In this document: positions 1 to 11,419 of the stretch, in pieces
Layout of the letters: every line of letters starts with the position of its first letter
Position numbering within the stretch: position 1 is the first letter of the stretch
NCBI RefSeq assembly: GCF_949987535.1
Contig: NC_080066.1
Coordinates: forward strand, 89,857,600 to 89,921,599
Direction: 5' to 3'
Origin: Balaenoptera acutorostrata
Lineage: Eukaryota; Chordata; Mammalia; Artiodactyla; Balaenopteridae
Length of the DNA stretch: 64,000 bases
Notes under the pieces: generated by a model
Seen by the model: only the letters and a program-made list of their open reading frames with translations
Told to the model about the DNA's origin: nothing
The model's database searches: none
Made by a program: the position numbers and the translations under genes

Positions 1-23
1 GAGGTAAAAATACCTCCAAGCTT

Positions 24-210
24 AGAGTTGCCAGAATTAGCAAATAAAAACATAGGGCACCCAGTAAAATTTGAATTTCAGATAAACAGTGCATCTTTTT
101 AATATAAGTAGGTTTCATGCACTATTTGGAGCAAACTTATACTGAAAAGTTTCTCATTGTTTATCTGAAATTCAAATTTCTGGGTGTTCTATATCTTATC
201 TGGCAGCTCT
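24..210. repeat. Palindromic (hairpin) non-autonomous DNA element, copy 1
   Basis: The ends are 12-bp inverted repeats (24-35 against 199-210, one mismatch). Inside them a perfect 21-bp inverted repeat pairs 67-87 with 159-179 (core TTTGAATTTCAGATAAAC and its complement). The whole unit could fold into one long hairpin. Terminal inverted repeats and the absence of a coding region suggest a MITE-like DNA transposon remnant, common in mammalian genomes; I do not assign a family name. A related copy lies at 56368-56628. Confidence 0.7.
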
Positions 211-861
211 ATTTAAGTGCACTCTGACCAAACATTCATTCAATGAACATTCAATATGTCCTCAGTCTTATAAAGATAAAAGTGCAGAGCATATTCTGTG
301 CCACACGAGACAATGAAGAATAAAAGGATGGTCAAACAGCAAAGGCATTAAGGATGCAGTGGTGAGGGAGACCAATATGACAGGAAGAGTCTAGGAAGGG
401 GAGCTTCATCAGCAAGTATGACCACAGCTGGTCCTGAAGGTGAGTAGGATGTGATTAGCCAAAAGCTGGTGTCAAGGCTATGCAGAAGAAATGAACTGCA
501 TGTATATGAAGTGTAGAGTCTGGACCAAGCACAGCAGGCAAATGGGAGAGGAACAAGAACACTTATGACTGATTGAGCCAATTCCCTCACCAGCTATATA
601 GCACAAGGCCTCTTGGAGAATAATTACTGACACTCATCAATATCTCAATATATCCATGATCATCTCCATTTTTTTCAGCTTCATGAGGACCACATGGAGA
701 GAATGCAAAGCATGCCACAGGGTATCCAGACATTCTGAGCCCTTAAGACAAAGAAATGGAATCTGATGGTCGGGGTGTTTTTAAATAGAAAAGAAGTAGA
801 TCTCTGGTCCCAATGCATTTTCTGATCCTAGTTAGAAATAAAGATCTGTGCTACAGCATTG
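211..861. other. Unique intergenic DNA
   Basis: No repeat, exon or RNA gene is recognised here. Short open frames are scattered and have no domain content. Confidence 0.5.
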
Positions 862-1005
862 GGCCTTGGTCTCAGAGTCAGGAGATCTGGGTCCTAGTAT
901 CTTGAGGATGCTCACAAGTGAGACAGTCTCTGGGCTTCAGTTTCCCAGCTGTAACGTGACAGTTTGGGATTACAGGATTTCTCAGGCTCCTTCTAATTTA
1001 ACATT
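862..1005 (+). repeat. MIR SINE fragment
   Basis: The sequence resembles the MIR core, with a CAGGAGATCTGGGTCCTAG-like block followed by GGGCTTCAGTTTCCCAGCTGTAA, which is the conserved 'CTCAGTTTCCTCATCTGTAA' part of MIR. It is old and divergent. Confidence 0.6.
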
Positions 1006-1554
1006 CAGTAATTAATTGAATAAATCATCCATTCATTAAACACTTACTGAGAGCCTGCCATATGTAAGGCAATTTGTTAGGAGCTGTGATGGATACAAAG
1101 AGAGTTAATCATTCACAGTTATTTATTCATCACTAGGCAAAACTTTGAAGCAAATATTTGCCCCCTTTCCCCATCCTTACACTGAGAGACTCACTTGGAC
1201 ACTCCATAGAGGGCTGGCCTCTGGCCCACTGAACTCAGGCTGTCAGGATTTGTTCTAGCCAATCTGCTGCCTCTTCTTTATCTTTATTTCACTCCTTCCC
1301 CTAAGTTTCCTCAAGGAAACTCCACCTGCCTGCACTTCATTCCCTAGGGGGTCCTGTACTCAGCCTTCCAGGGTGAGAATCAATTCATCTGACAACTCAA
1401 AAATGTCAAAGCCCTAAACAAAGAAAGGAGGGGGCTACATTTGAAGAATCTGAAGGTAAATGTGGGCTTCAATCTTTTTTTTTCTTTCTATGTATTAGTG
1501 ACTACAATCAGAAATTGATGTGGATAAAACAAAGCAAAAAGAAAGAAAATAAAT
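1006..1554. other. Intergenic DNA with a short 'ATTCATT..ACACTTACTGAG' repeat scrap
   Basis: Bases 1027-1105 resemble the widely dispersed mammalian 'cattcaacaaatatttattgagcacctactatgtgccaggc' segment (LINE/MIR-age). The rest, including a short pyrimidine run near 1475-1492, shows no recognised feature. Confidence 0.4.
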
Positions 1555-1765
1555 ATTTACCAAGGCTTATTGGTGCTGTCAAGTTAAGTGCTGTCATGTA
1601 TCATCTTATTTGATCTGCAAAACCATCTGTGACAACAGTTTGTTATCCTCATAGATGAACCTGAGGCAAGGAGTAGGCAGTGAACTTACCCAGGTCCAAA
1701 ACGCCAGGGCCAGGAGTAATCTAGATTTGGCTTAATACTAAACCAATGCTCTTTCCAGTAAACCA
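1555..1765 (+). repeat. MIR SINE
   Basis: The MIR order can be followed: a 'catcttatttgatctgcaaaaccat' segment, then 'gatgaacctgaggcaagg', then 'cttacccaggtccaaaacgccagg', ending in 'accaatgctctttccagtaaacc'. It matches the plus orientation of MIR with many substitutions. Confidence 0.65.
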
Positions 1766-2164
1766 GCTAATCCACAGGTATGTTTCCAGGCTGCCAGTAT
1801 GTTTCAACCATGTATGCGGTATACCAACTAATAGTTGAAGTAACAAAGAATTTTATAAAAAATAAAGTAGATTCAATTTATTTATAATAATGTCAACTTC
1901 AGTGACTTCATTCCAACATGCCTTTTTCAGTTTTGTTCAAAGTAGGAGACTTACAGCCCAAGTTGGGGGCTTACACATAATTCCTGCCACAGGAGTATTT
2001 GCTCACACAATGCCATAGGTCATTCATATAGTAGGTGAAAAAAAAAGTTGGATAGTACTATCAATAAATGGCAATCAGGTGAATGTGGGGATTCTTTGAG
2101 GGCAGGTGAGCCTTACTCCAGTCCTGTATATATGTTCTGCTGACCCCACATCTTTAAAGGAGGG
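1766..2164. other. Unique intergenic DNA
   Basis: AT-rich sequence; I see no gene or recognisable repeat. Confidence 0.4.
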
Positions 2165-2184
2165 GTGTGTGTGTGTGTGTGTGT
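2165..2184 (+). repeat. (GT)n microsatellite
   Basis: About ten uninterrupted GT units directly adjoin the purine-rich tract that follows. Confidence 0.9.
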
Positions 2185-2190
2185 CAGAGA

Positions 2191-2323
2191 GTGGGGGAGA
2201 GGAAGTGGATGAGAGGGAAGGAGTGGGAGAAGGAGGGGGAGAGGAAGAGGGGGAAAAGGAAGTGGATGAGAGGGAAGGAGTGGGGGAAGGAGTGGGAGAA
2301 GGAGGGGGAGAGGAAGAGAACAC
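2191..2323. repeat. Purine-only (GGGAGA/GGAAG) low-complexity tract with internal duplication
   Basis: This stretch is almost entirely G and A on the plus strand. A unit beginning GTGGATGAGAGGGAAGGAGT occurs twice (starting near 2205 and 2261), each time followed by GGGAGAAGGAGGGGGAGAGGAAGAG. The long open frames on both strands are a by-product of composition (E/G/K-rich or S/P/L-rich) and are not genes. Confidence 0.85.
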
Positions 2324-3249
2324 AAAACAGAGAGGCAGAAACAGCTCTCCAGTACCCACAAGGAGTTAATTGGGACCACCATGACTCTACGGCAACTGAG
2401 CTCTTAACAATTTATACAACAAAAGTAGAAGCTTTTCTAAGCTGTATTATTATATATGTAGCTGTCTTTTTAATATTTTTACGGCCCAGAGTCTGTGATA
2501 ATCATATAGTATTTTGTAAAATACAGATAATCATGTGCTCAAGGATGTATACCTCTACCCTAAGGAGCTCCTGATTACTTTGCTTTTAGTGCTCAAGGGC
2601 ACTTTAACAAATGAGTCCTATTTCCCTTGTCTGGAAGGAGGGTGTTTGGAAGAAAAACTTGTCTGGGTATAGGACACATATTGAACCAATGGGCATACCA
2701 GGTTAAAAATGCAGAATGGAGAGTATAGTTGAGCCAGAAAGGACAATTAGAAAAATGAAACCAGAAAATCAGCCAGCACAATACTTGATGCAGCCCAAAG
2801 CAAAGATATGGAATGGGATGAAGGAATGGGTTCTGGAGAGTTAGAGACAGCAGCAAAGTCAATGGATGATAAGCCTGACCCTGCTCATCTCGTTCATGGT
2901 GTGGCTTCTTTACAAGCAGTAATGTTCCTTCAATATATAATAATGCACTGCTTGCTATTTCTGGGTTTTCTGACTCCTCCCTTGCTATCTTATCAGTATC
3001 AATGTCTACATGGAAACTCCTGTGGCCCTCTAATCACCTGTTGCAGCTACAGACTTGAAAAACAGAAAGACAGTTGATAGAACTGTTAAATTAAAAAGGA
3101 ATGAACTGGCTCTGAGTGAGGGCCTACAGATAACAAAGTATTTGGGTCTATCTATGACATCTATTATGGTTACCCAGATACTTTCTTCATTTATTTCTGA
3201 ATTTCATCTATGCTTTAGATAGGGAGATGGTAAAATCTGGATAGATAAT
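2324..3249. other. Unique intergenic DNA
   Basis: No gene, RNA gene or confident repeat is seen. Several open frames of 80-90 codons on both strands lack domain content or supporting splice context. Confidence 0.4.
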
Positions 3250-3686
3250 TGCATTCTTTCCCTGGGACTGCCACAACAAAGTCCACACACTGGGTGGCTT
3301 AAACAACAGAAATCATTGTTTCATAGTCTGGAGGCTAGAAGTCTGAGATCAGGGTGTCAGCAGGGTTGGTTCCTTCCGGGGCTGTGAGGGAAAAGCTGTT
3401 CTATGCCTCTCCCTTAGCTTTTGGTGGTTTGCTGGCAATTTTTGGAGATGCATCACCTAAATCTCTGCCTTCATCTTCACATGGCATTCTCCATATGCGT
3501 GTCTTGTCCAAAATTCCACTTTTTATAAGGACACAGTCATATTGGATTAGGGCCCACGTTTTAATGACCTCATCTTAACTTGATCATCTGCAAAGATCCT
3601 CTTTCCAAATTAAGGTCATGTTCACAGGTACTGGGAGTCAGGACTTCAGCATTTTTTGGGGGAGTGCATAGCTCAACCCATAACAA
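3250..3686 (-). mobile_element. MaLR-type solo LTR (MLT1/MST-like), reverse orientation
   Basis: The sequence runs CTGGGTGGCTTAAACAACAG, then GTCAGCAGGGTTGGTTCC, CATGCCTCTCCCTTAGCTT, ATTGGATTAGGGCCCACG, TGACCTCATCTTAACTTGAT and AACCCATAACA. This is the reverse complement of the mammalian MaLR (ERVL-derived) LTR family. No internal retroviral coding sequence is present, so it is read as a solo LTR. Its boundaries come from resemblance only. Confidence 0.75.
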
Positions 3687-4229
3687 TAATGTTACTCTGT
3701 GTAAGTGTGTGCAGGTGTGGGTGTTCTGTAAAGGAAAAGGAACTCTATTTAGGCTCCTATGTAAATGGGGCCCCTGTGCGGTAGGCCTTTTCCTACTCAG
3801 GTGTCCAGAGATGATGGAATTCTTCCCTGTTATAAAAGGCAAACCCATCAAATCTGAGTAGACCATAAGGCTCAGGGGCTTGGTGCTCTATTCTCTCAAG
3901 AGTGGGAGATGCCAGGGACTCCCTAGCCAGAGTACAATGGGGAGGGGAAGAAGGGCACTCAGAACCTCAGAAATCAGAATAAGGATCTTCTGTCACTACA
4001 CAACCAAGCAGGGTCCCCTCTGTCACTCCCATATCTTCACAGAGCAGTAAGGAGGAAAGAGAGTGCTTAGAAGAAGTTAGGAAAGATAAAACTATTGGTT
4101 TAGAGTAACAGTAAATAGGAAATCAAAATGGGATTAAGTATGGATAAAAGTAACTTTTTATGAGTTGTGTTTGTTAGTAGGTCCCAGACTTGTAAGTTCA
4201 ATCGAATAATTCTCATTGATGTAAAGAAT
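3687..4229. other. Unique intergenic DNA
   Basis: No recognised gene or repeat. Confidence 0.4.
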
Positions 4230-4700
4230 TTCCTTTCATAGTCATTTATTCAACAAATATTCATTGAGCATCTACCACATGACATGAATTTTGGTGACTG
4301 GGAATAAAATGGTAAGTCACAATCTTTCTTTTGAGATAACAGTCCTGAGTAGCTACTAAGGTTTTGAGGTTAAAAAGACCTGAGATCAAATTTCATTTGC
4401 ACAGTCTATCTGTGCTTCAGTTTCCTTAGGTGTAAAATGGAGACAATAATACTACTTAATCACAGTATTTTTGTTAAAAGAAAGTTAGCTATTATATGGG
4501 AAGTACTTAGCATAGTGCCTGGAAAACATTAAGTGTCATGAGTGCAATTATCATTGTTATGATATATTAATAATTAATATTATTATGATTACATATGTAG
4601 CACAGAAGAGGAAAGAATTAATTCCAATGGGGAAAGTGTAAGAATGGATTCACCAATGAGATGACACTCAACCTGGTCCTTAAAGAGAGGTTTAGGATGA
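4230..4700 (+). repeat. Old interspersed repeat interrupted by a MIR
   Basis: The outer parts ('catttattcaacaaatattcattgagcatctacca' near 4245-4280 and 'tcaacctggtccttaaagagagg' near 4668-4690) look like one dispersed mammalian repeat. The middle (about 4370-4570) reads as a plus-strand MIR with 'gcttcagtttccttaggtgtaaaatgg' and 'cttagcatagtgcctgg'. The nesting is inferred from the order of the parts. Confidence 0.5.
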
Positions 4701-6998
4701 GAGATGAAGCAAAAGAAATTAAATAACAAATAATATTCCATCTTTTCTACCACAGACACTGAAATTGCCCTGCTCTGGCATTTTAATCACAGCCTTATAG
4801 CAAACACACACAGAAAAAGAATTTTCAGCTATTGCTGAGGTCCATAAATTATTATAGATGTTACTTCAAAAGGTAAAGAGAGAAGAGAGTAGTGAAATAT
4901 AACTGGAGATAAAAAAAAGAGTAGTTCAAATAAATATATGTACCGTTAATAAATACAAGAATTACATTTTGCAGGACAATATCATCTCCCTATCTGTCTA
5001 GAGTTTTACTTACCAGACAGAATTTTGGACTTCACAGTAAGGTTAGTGACCACCCAAAAAAGCAAGACAGAACCACATGATCACTTTTTATTTATCAATG
5101 GTTAGAGTGCACATACAGGGTGGCAATTTTTAAGCCTCTCACTTCAAAGCTGCAGGGTAACTTGGAACCATCTGACAGGAGATGACAACACGAAAGTTTG
5201 ATGTCGGAAAACTGGTCATGTGAAGCGCAGTTCAAAATACTGACTTCAGTGTAAAAATCCTTAAAGAGTGCTGCCACAGGTGACCAAAAAAAAAAAAAAG
5301 AAAAAGAAAAGAAAATCAAAGGGAGAAAACTTGGAGAGAACTCAAACTTCAGTAAGACCCTTAACAAGCCCTGGGGAAAAAGACACTATAAACATCTTTC
5401 GTAAAAAAAAGTTACAGACAGAAAACAGAAAGAACAGATAAAAAGTAGAAAACATCCCTCAAAGGGTAAGTGTAGTAGGAAAATTAACTGTAAAAGATAC
5501 AAATAATTCATAAATTAAAACATTATATATGATTCCTAGTACTTTAACAAGATAATTTCTAAAACACAATTTTTCATATTTCAAACAAGAAGTCTGGTTA
5601 AAAAGGGGGGTGGGGAAAATGAAGGTAGATGATTAACCAAGAAGGAAAACATTGGAATATTTACATATAACATAATATTATATATATATACACACATTAT
5701 GATATACTACATATAATGCAATTAAAATAATAAATGCAGAAGTTTGTTCTCTATTTCTTAAAGAAGATAAGAAAGAATTATTTGGAAGCTTAGTCTCAGC
5801 AAAGAAAGGTTTTAGCATTGATCTATACATGGCCAAAAAAAGAAGATCACAACCCTTGTAAAGATTTTATAAATACTGCAAAGAAACAAAACATTCAGGG
5901 AGAATGGTCAGCATTGTAGTTAACCTTTCTAAAGGGTAAACATTATTAACTGTGGCTCTGCCTCTGAGAAATATGGATGGAACCTGGGATCATGCCCCAG
6001 TCAGTAAGAATCCAACACTATGCACATGATCCTCAGTGGGTCTAATGATGAATAAAATATGAATGCTGTCCTTGAAGTTCCTTTAGTATGGTTTTTCAGT
6101 CACTAAATCTGTTGACAAAGCAAACCCTCCTTGCCTCAGCTTAAATTTGCATCTCATTTATTCATCCAATAGGCATAACTGAACTCCTGGTATTAGGACC
6201 TGAGAATACTAAAATAAATAGAAGGGAAATGTTGCTCTCAAAGAACAGAGTTAATGGAGGAGATCATGCATTTGTAATATCACAGTAGTGGTCATATCTA
6301 GCTGTTCGTGGTTAATTAGTAGGGAACCAGAGATAAAGAAAAAATATGTGAGGCTGTTTGACTATCCTAACAGGACTAAATTATGTTTTCAGTGACAAAG
6401 GCAGAGTCACTAATACATTTGTTCCAGGTTGAAATGAATATTGAGACTTCTTGGTGCTACTGGGTCACTGTTGTTATTTTGGGTGTGTTTGGCTATAGCC
6501 AATATTGTAATTCACAAGTGTGTTCTCACCATGGGAATGAAAATGGAGGGCTTGTGAAAACAGGGTTCAGGACACTGGAGAGGTGTCCAAGCACAGACTA
6601 TAAAGGGAAAGAGGATAATTGGCAAGAACATGGAACCTAAGAGGAAAATATGTGGCACGTGGAAAGGAAACAAGTTGGGCAAAGTATAAGTGACAGAGAA
6701 AGTCTAAGAAGCCTGTGTCCTGTATCCAGTGGGACCTGAGGGGCAACAGCCTCTTTCTGACCAGACATCTTCATGACTGATTGCTCCTATTTCTGGAAAT
6801 ATCATATGATGGGTCATTCCCGTAGGATATCTTTTACTAAGTGTGTTTTGTGAAAGACTAGTTCCATGAAACAGTAATCCATGAACATGAAAAATGGGTT
6901 CTCTGGTCAAAGAAATTGGGAAGCTCGTCTTCTGTTATATGAGTCATGGCCCTGCAGGAAATATAATTCACTCAGATTGTTCAGGAGTTCTTAATCTC
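4701..6998. other. Mostly unique intergenic DNA
   Basis: It contains an interrupted A-rich run (5286-5325) and a (TA)/(CA) patch near 5680-5700. A weak dispersed-repeat scrap lies near 6155-6275 ('catttattcatccaataggcataactgaac'). No gene signal was found on either strand. Confidence 0.4.

Positions 6999-6999
<1 letters not shown>

Positions 7000-7036
<37 letters not shown>
7000..7036 (+). repeat. (TG)n microsatellite
   Basis: About 18 uninterrupted TG units. Confidence 0.95.
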
Positions 7037-7038
<2 letters not shown>

Positions 7039-7540
7039 AAACTCTCGGGAGTTTGGTGAAGTCTATGAAACCAATTTCAGAAAATACATAAAATAAAGTA
7101 CACAAAGATTACAAAAGGATTCCAATTAAATTGAAATTCAGTTAACAAAATATTTTAAAAACAAATTTTTAGTATAGGAATAAATGTGCTTCTTTACTAA
7201 GCTATTTAAATAACATGATCTAGCATCAGATCTCATAACTAACGTAGTTTCAAAGTAGTAATAACAATAAATTCTATTTCAAGATATCAACAAAACCTAC
7301 AACGTGATATGAAAATATCTGTGATATCTGTTGATGACAAAGCCAGAGGTGCTGCTAACGTCTTTTGCCTACCTTCATAGCTGAAAGAAAAGCTAAATTT
7401 CTTTTAGGAGTTAGTGAAAATAAAGGGGTAGTTTTTTACTGAGCAAGTTCAAAGCTTATTTTTTTTCCCATCCAAGTTCTCCAATCCCCTGTTTTCTATC
7501 TATAGATGTCATTGGGGTCCTTAGACTCCCAAGCTAAGAA
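7037..7540. other. Unique AT-rich intergenic DNA
   Basis: Nothing recognised. Confidence 0.4.
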
Positions 7541-7990
7541 CCCCTAGGAACAGACTTTAATGAAGAGACTGCTTAAGGAAGTGCAGGCAGGGTTAATGAA
7601 ATAAGGGATGCAGAAGCACCCAGGGAGTAGCAACAACAGGGAAGCTTGGGGCAGAAATGGGGGAGGAGAAATAGTGTTTCTAGAGCCCATGGTAAGCTGG
7701 AGTCATGGGGAGGACCTGCCCAAAAAGCTGTAGTCATGAAGGAAGCCAGCTACTGCCAGAGAATTGGCACCAAAGCTAAAAAAGCTGTGAAGAAAAAATC
7801 ATTCTCCTTCTGCCCTTTTTAACTTCTGCAGGTGTCTTCTACTGCCTAAACCCAATAAAAGGTCAGCAGACACAAAGCCTGGGTGAGTCTTTTCACAGGA
7901 GTCAGCCTCCAGGGGACTCAGAGCAGGGCACAGAAGGGTGGAAAATGGAGTGGTACGGGAAGACACACCAGGAAAACTAGCCCATTAGGT
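7541..7990 (+). repeat. Probable old retroelement fragment, family not assigned
   Basis: Blocks such as 'aatgaagagactgcttaagg', 'ccaataaaaggtcagcagac', 'agtcagcctccaggggactc' and 'gagcagggcacagaagggtgg' resemble a dispersed mammalian repeat with LTR or LINE-tail character. No open frame is preserved. The repeat identity is from recall and is uncertain. Confidence 0.35.
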
Positions 7991-8734
7991 AGCTATGATT
8001 CTTTAGGGAAGATTTTTCCACATACTCCAGTATACTAACATGTACTGTGATTAGTCAATACATGTATTAATTATTAATTTAATAAGGAGTGTTGATCAAA
8101 GCTGTCTTATCTCAGGATCCATATTTCAAGGAACATCACAGAGGATCAATATTCTGTAGAACAAAAGTTTCCTGATACTGCTTTAGGATTTCCTGTAAAC
8201 ATGTATTTTACCTGCATTAAGTTATTTAGCTGTCTAGCCAGGTTAGCATATTACTTAGCAAACACCTGTGAGAGACCAGAAAGACCTGATTTCAGCTTTA
8301 ATTATTTGGCAGCAGTGAGAGCTGAGAATAAGTGTTGCGGAAAGAAAATGATAACCTGTCCTGCTTTTTATCAGTGATAGTTGAGAAAGTGCCCATCCTA
8401 TTATAGCACTTTGGGGAGCCCATCCCCTCATACCTAGCTCAGGACTCCAAACTCCTCTGGCAGGGATTTCATAAATTCCAAATAGTCAGCTTGGGTCCTG
8501 GACAGATGAGAGTGCTTACAGGCTTTCCACTGAGAACATCAGCTTGTGGTAACCACTCTAATCACAGGCTCTTTCATTATGTATCTTTTAAACATCACAA
8601 ATAAACCATTGTGCATCTGTCACTGCAGTCAGCTAGCTCACCAGGACAGTACCTGGGCATAGATTAGCCAAGAGCTAAAAACTACTTTGTTGACAGATAA
8701 GAGCAAAAAGAAGGAACTTTTGGATGACTGCTTA
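7991..8734. other. Unique intergenic DNA
   Basis: No gene or confident repeat. Confidence 0.4.
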
Positions 8735-9268
8735 CAGAAAGGACCCAAATTCTCTACCCCTTCCTGTATCCACATGATTTGCAATGTGGCTTTGCAGCTC
8801 CTCCCTTGAAGTGGTGCAATATATTTCCCCCACTTCCTGTATCTGGGGTGGCCTTGCAACTTGTTTTGGACAATAAAATATTGCAGAGATACCAGAGTGC
8901 CAGTTCTGAGCCCAGACCTTAAGATACCTTGCCTGCATCTGTTTGTTCTCTTGGAACTCTGCCCAGCTGCCATGTGAATGAGCCTGAGCTAGGCTGCTGG
9001 AGGATGAGAGACCATGTGGATCAGAGTCAAGTTAGACCATGTGTCCCAGCCAAGGCCTCAGACACTGTGAGAGCCCAGCCAAGATCAATAAAGCTGACCT
9101 AAGCTGACCGTCAAATCATAAAGAAGTCCAGCCAAGACAAGTGAAAGTACAGAGTGGATCCCAGCTTATATTGCTGACCTGCACAATCACGAGCAAAATA
9201 AATGGATATTGTTTTCAGCCACTACTTTTTGGGGTGATTTGTTATGCAGCAATAGCTAATTGATACAA
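8735..9268 (+). mobile_element. MaLR-type solo LTR (MLT1-like), forward orientation
   Basis: Diagnostic blocks in order are CCAGTTCTGAGCCCAGACC, TTGTTCTCTTGGAACTCTGC, GCTGGAGGATGAGAGACCA and 'gagcccagccaagatcaa', ending in 'gttttcagccactactttttggggt' and 'gttatgcagcaatagctaattgataca', the typical LTR end. The unit GAGCCCAGCCAAGA-like recurs inside, as in MLT1 subfamilies. No internal retroviral region is attached. Confidence 0.7.
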
Positions 9269-10019
9269 TAAGGCTCAGGATATAACTCTATCTCGCCCCA
9301 GTGCACACAATGATGAAAGGAATATGGGTAACCCAAAAACATTTGGGTTTTTTGCACTTAAAAATGAGTGGAAGATTTTGACAGGTAATACAAAATGGAA
9401 GTAGCACAAAAATTCATCTGCACACCTCATATTTGTGCACAGGACTAATGCTGAACAAATAGTTACAGTCGTAGGCACACTGCAGGATGAGGGAGGTAAC
9501 CATAGTCCATAAAGAGAAAAGTGCAGTAAAAAACAGATTCTTAAAGCATCCTATATCATGTTTCTGAAAATCTTGAATTTAGTCATGCTAAAGCAACAGT
9601 GTTTATGACCTGGCAACCTCTAGCCTCCTCATGATATCTTACTGAATATGCTTCTGTGAATGGGCGGGAGTCTTCACGTCATGGTCCACCTCTGGCAGCT
9701 GTGGAGAGGAGCAGTGAGCATCTTGACACAGTATACTTACAGACAATCCACTACTAACTCCAGATCTTTAATGAGAGGATGGGCAACCATCCACACAACA
9801 ATGGCTCCTGCTAACCAAAAAAGTATTCTTCTATAAAACAGTGACTGAAAAATTACTCTACCAAGGTCAAAAACATTTACTTCCTTAAAAAGCAAGTTTA
9901 AAGCTGTATAGGAGGACTGTCTATGGGTTAAATGTTGTAATGCCAATGCTGACACACAAAAAATAATAATAAAGAACATTTTTGGAAATAAGACGCAAAA
10001 ATCTTTGGAATGGCAAATT
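9269..10019. other. Unique intergenic DNA
   Basis: No gene or clear repeat. Open frames here are short and featureless. Confidence 0.4.
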
Positions 10020-10487
10020 TCAATCAGTTTGCAACCACTAGAAAAGGCATGGGCTTTGGCACCAGATGGATCTGTTAATGAACTTTGATTCTGCCACTTG
10101 CACACTACTATATATAAAATAGATAACTAATAAAGACCTACTGTATAGCACAAGGAACTTTACTCAATACTCTGTAATGACCTATATGGGAAAAGAATCT
10201 AAAAAACAGGGCATATATGTGTACGTATAGCTGATTCACTTTGCTGTACACCTGAAACTAACACAACATTGTAAATCAACTATACGCCAATAAAAATTTT
10301 TTAAAAAGGAAAAAAAAGCTACATGGCCTTGTCCATGTTGCTTAACCTCTCTGAACCTATTTCCTGTTTTAGAAGATGGTAAGAGTTATAATTACAATAG
10401 ACTCACAGGGCTATTGTGAAGATTAAACGAGATAACACAAATCAAACAACTGACACAGTGTCTGGCTCATAGCAAGTGTTCAATAAA
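10020..10487 (+). repeat. MIR SINE split by an L1 tail
   Basis: The left part (about 10020-10103) has 'ggctttggcaccagatgg' and 'gattctgccacttgca'. The right part (about 10317-10487) resumes with 'catggccttgtccatgttgcttaacctctctgaacc' and ends with 'gtctggctcatagcaagtgttcaataaat'. Together they are one MIR in plus orientation. The break falls in the MIR box 'CTGCCACTTACTAGCTGTGTGACC'. Confidence 0.7.
10104..10316 (+). mobile_element. 5'-truncated LINE-1 3' end
   Basis: It matches the 3' UTR tail of the cetartiodactyl L1 seen elsewhere in the window. Markers are GACCTACTGTATAGCACAAG, CTCTGTAATGACCTATATGG, GATTCACTTTGCTGTACACC, AACACAACATTGTAAATCAA and an A-rich end. It is a dead fragment inserted inside a MIR; no target duplication is clear. 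Confidence 0.85.
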
Positions 10488-11419
10488 TCTACACTGCCAG
10501 TTCCCTATGTTGAATGCAAAGCATAATCTCCATAAACACTTTGCTTTGGCTCTCATAGTGTTTAAATTGAAAGAGTTTTATCAAAAGCTCAATCACACTC
10601 TTTGGAAGCAGTGAAAAGCATGACTGAGTTGTAGATAAAAAGCAAACTGGAGAAAGAATGCATCTTTGTTTGATGCTGTTAGTCACATTCCAGGCACCCT
10701 CCAATTTTCAAAGGACTGTGTTCCAAAACTTAATTTGTGAGCCACTTCCTGGAAACAATTTTATAGATGGTGGTTAGATTCTCAAGCCACCTCAGAAGAG
10801 TATATTTGGCCCATAAAATGGTTGACTAAAGTACTTTAACTCTGGGTCTCAGAGCAGAGCCACGTGTGGTAGAACACAAGGACGTAGTGAAGAAGGGGAG
10901 AAGCGGCATTGTGAAGAAAAAAACCCAAAAAAGCATTGGATGAGTAAAAAATACTAATAGTTATGGTTTGTCCTTTAGATTCCAGACATTGAACTATGTG
11001 CGTAGTAGTTTTATTATTTAATGCTTATAGCAACTCTTTGATAAAGGCATTTCTCTCATGCTACCTAGAATAAACAACAATAAAACAACCTAGAAGTTCA
11101 GAAATATTAATTAATTTGTCCAAAGTCACACAACAAGAAAATAATGAAAGAAGGGAATTTTGAAATGTGGTAAAGTCAGTGACCAATCGAGGAGTGACCA
11201 GAAAAAATTTTCAGCTAATAGACTTCAGGTTGTGCCACTTTTACAGGGGGAAGATCATTTCAAGTTATTTGGTTAAATATTACTTTTCAAAAGTGTTTCT
11301 GTATGTGTATTCATATATATACATACATGTATACATATGCACACATACACATATAATGTATTTAAATAAATATTTGACTGTAATTAAATTAAATCTAGGC
11401 AAATGATATGAAAATTTTC
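10488..11419. other. Intergenic DNA with a MIR-like patch
   Basis: About 10985-11150 resembles a worn MIR ('gaactatgtgcgtagtagttttatta', 'ttgtccaaagtcacacaac'). A TA/CA-rich patch lies at 11312-11355. No gene is recognised. Confidence 0.4.

Noticed and set aside
2106..2574. Open frames rich in E/G/K (plus) or S/P/L (minus)
   Set aside because: They are created by the GT and purine repeats; there is no domain or exon structure.
5095..5367. 90-codon minus-strand frame ending in F/S-rich text
   Set aside because: The F-rich stretch is translated from an interrupted A run; no other support.
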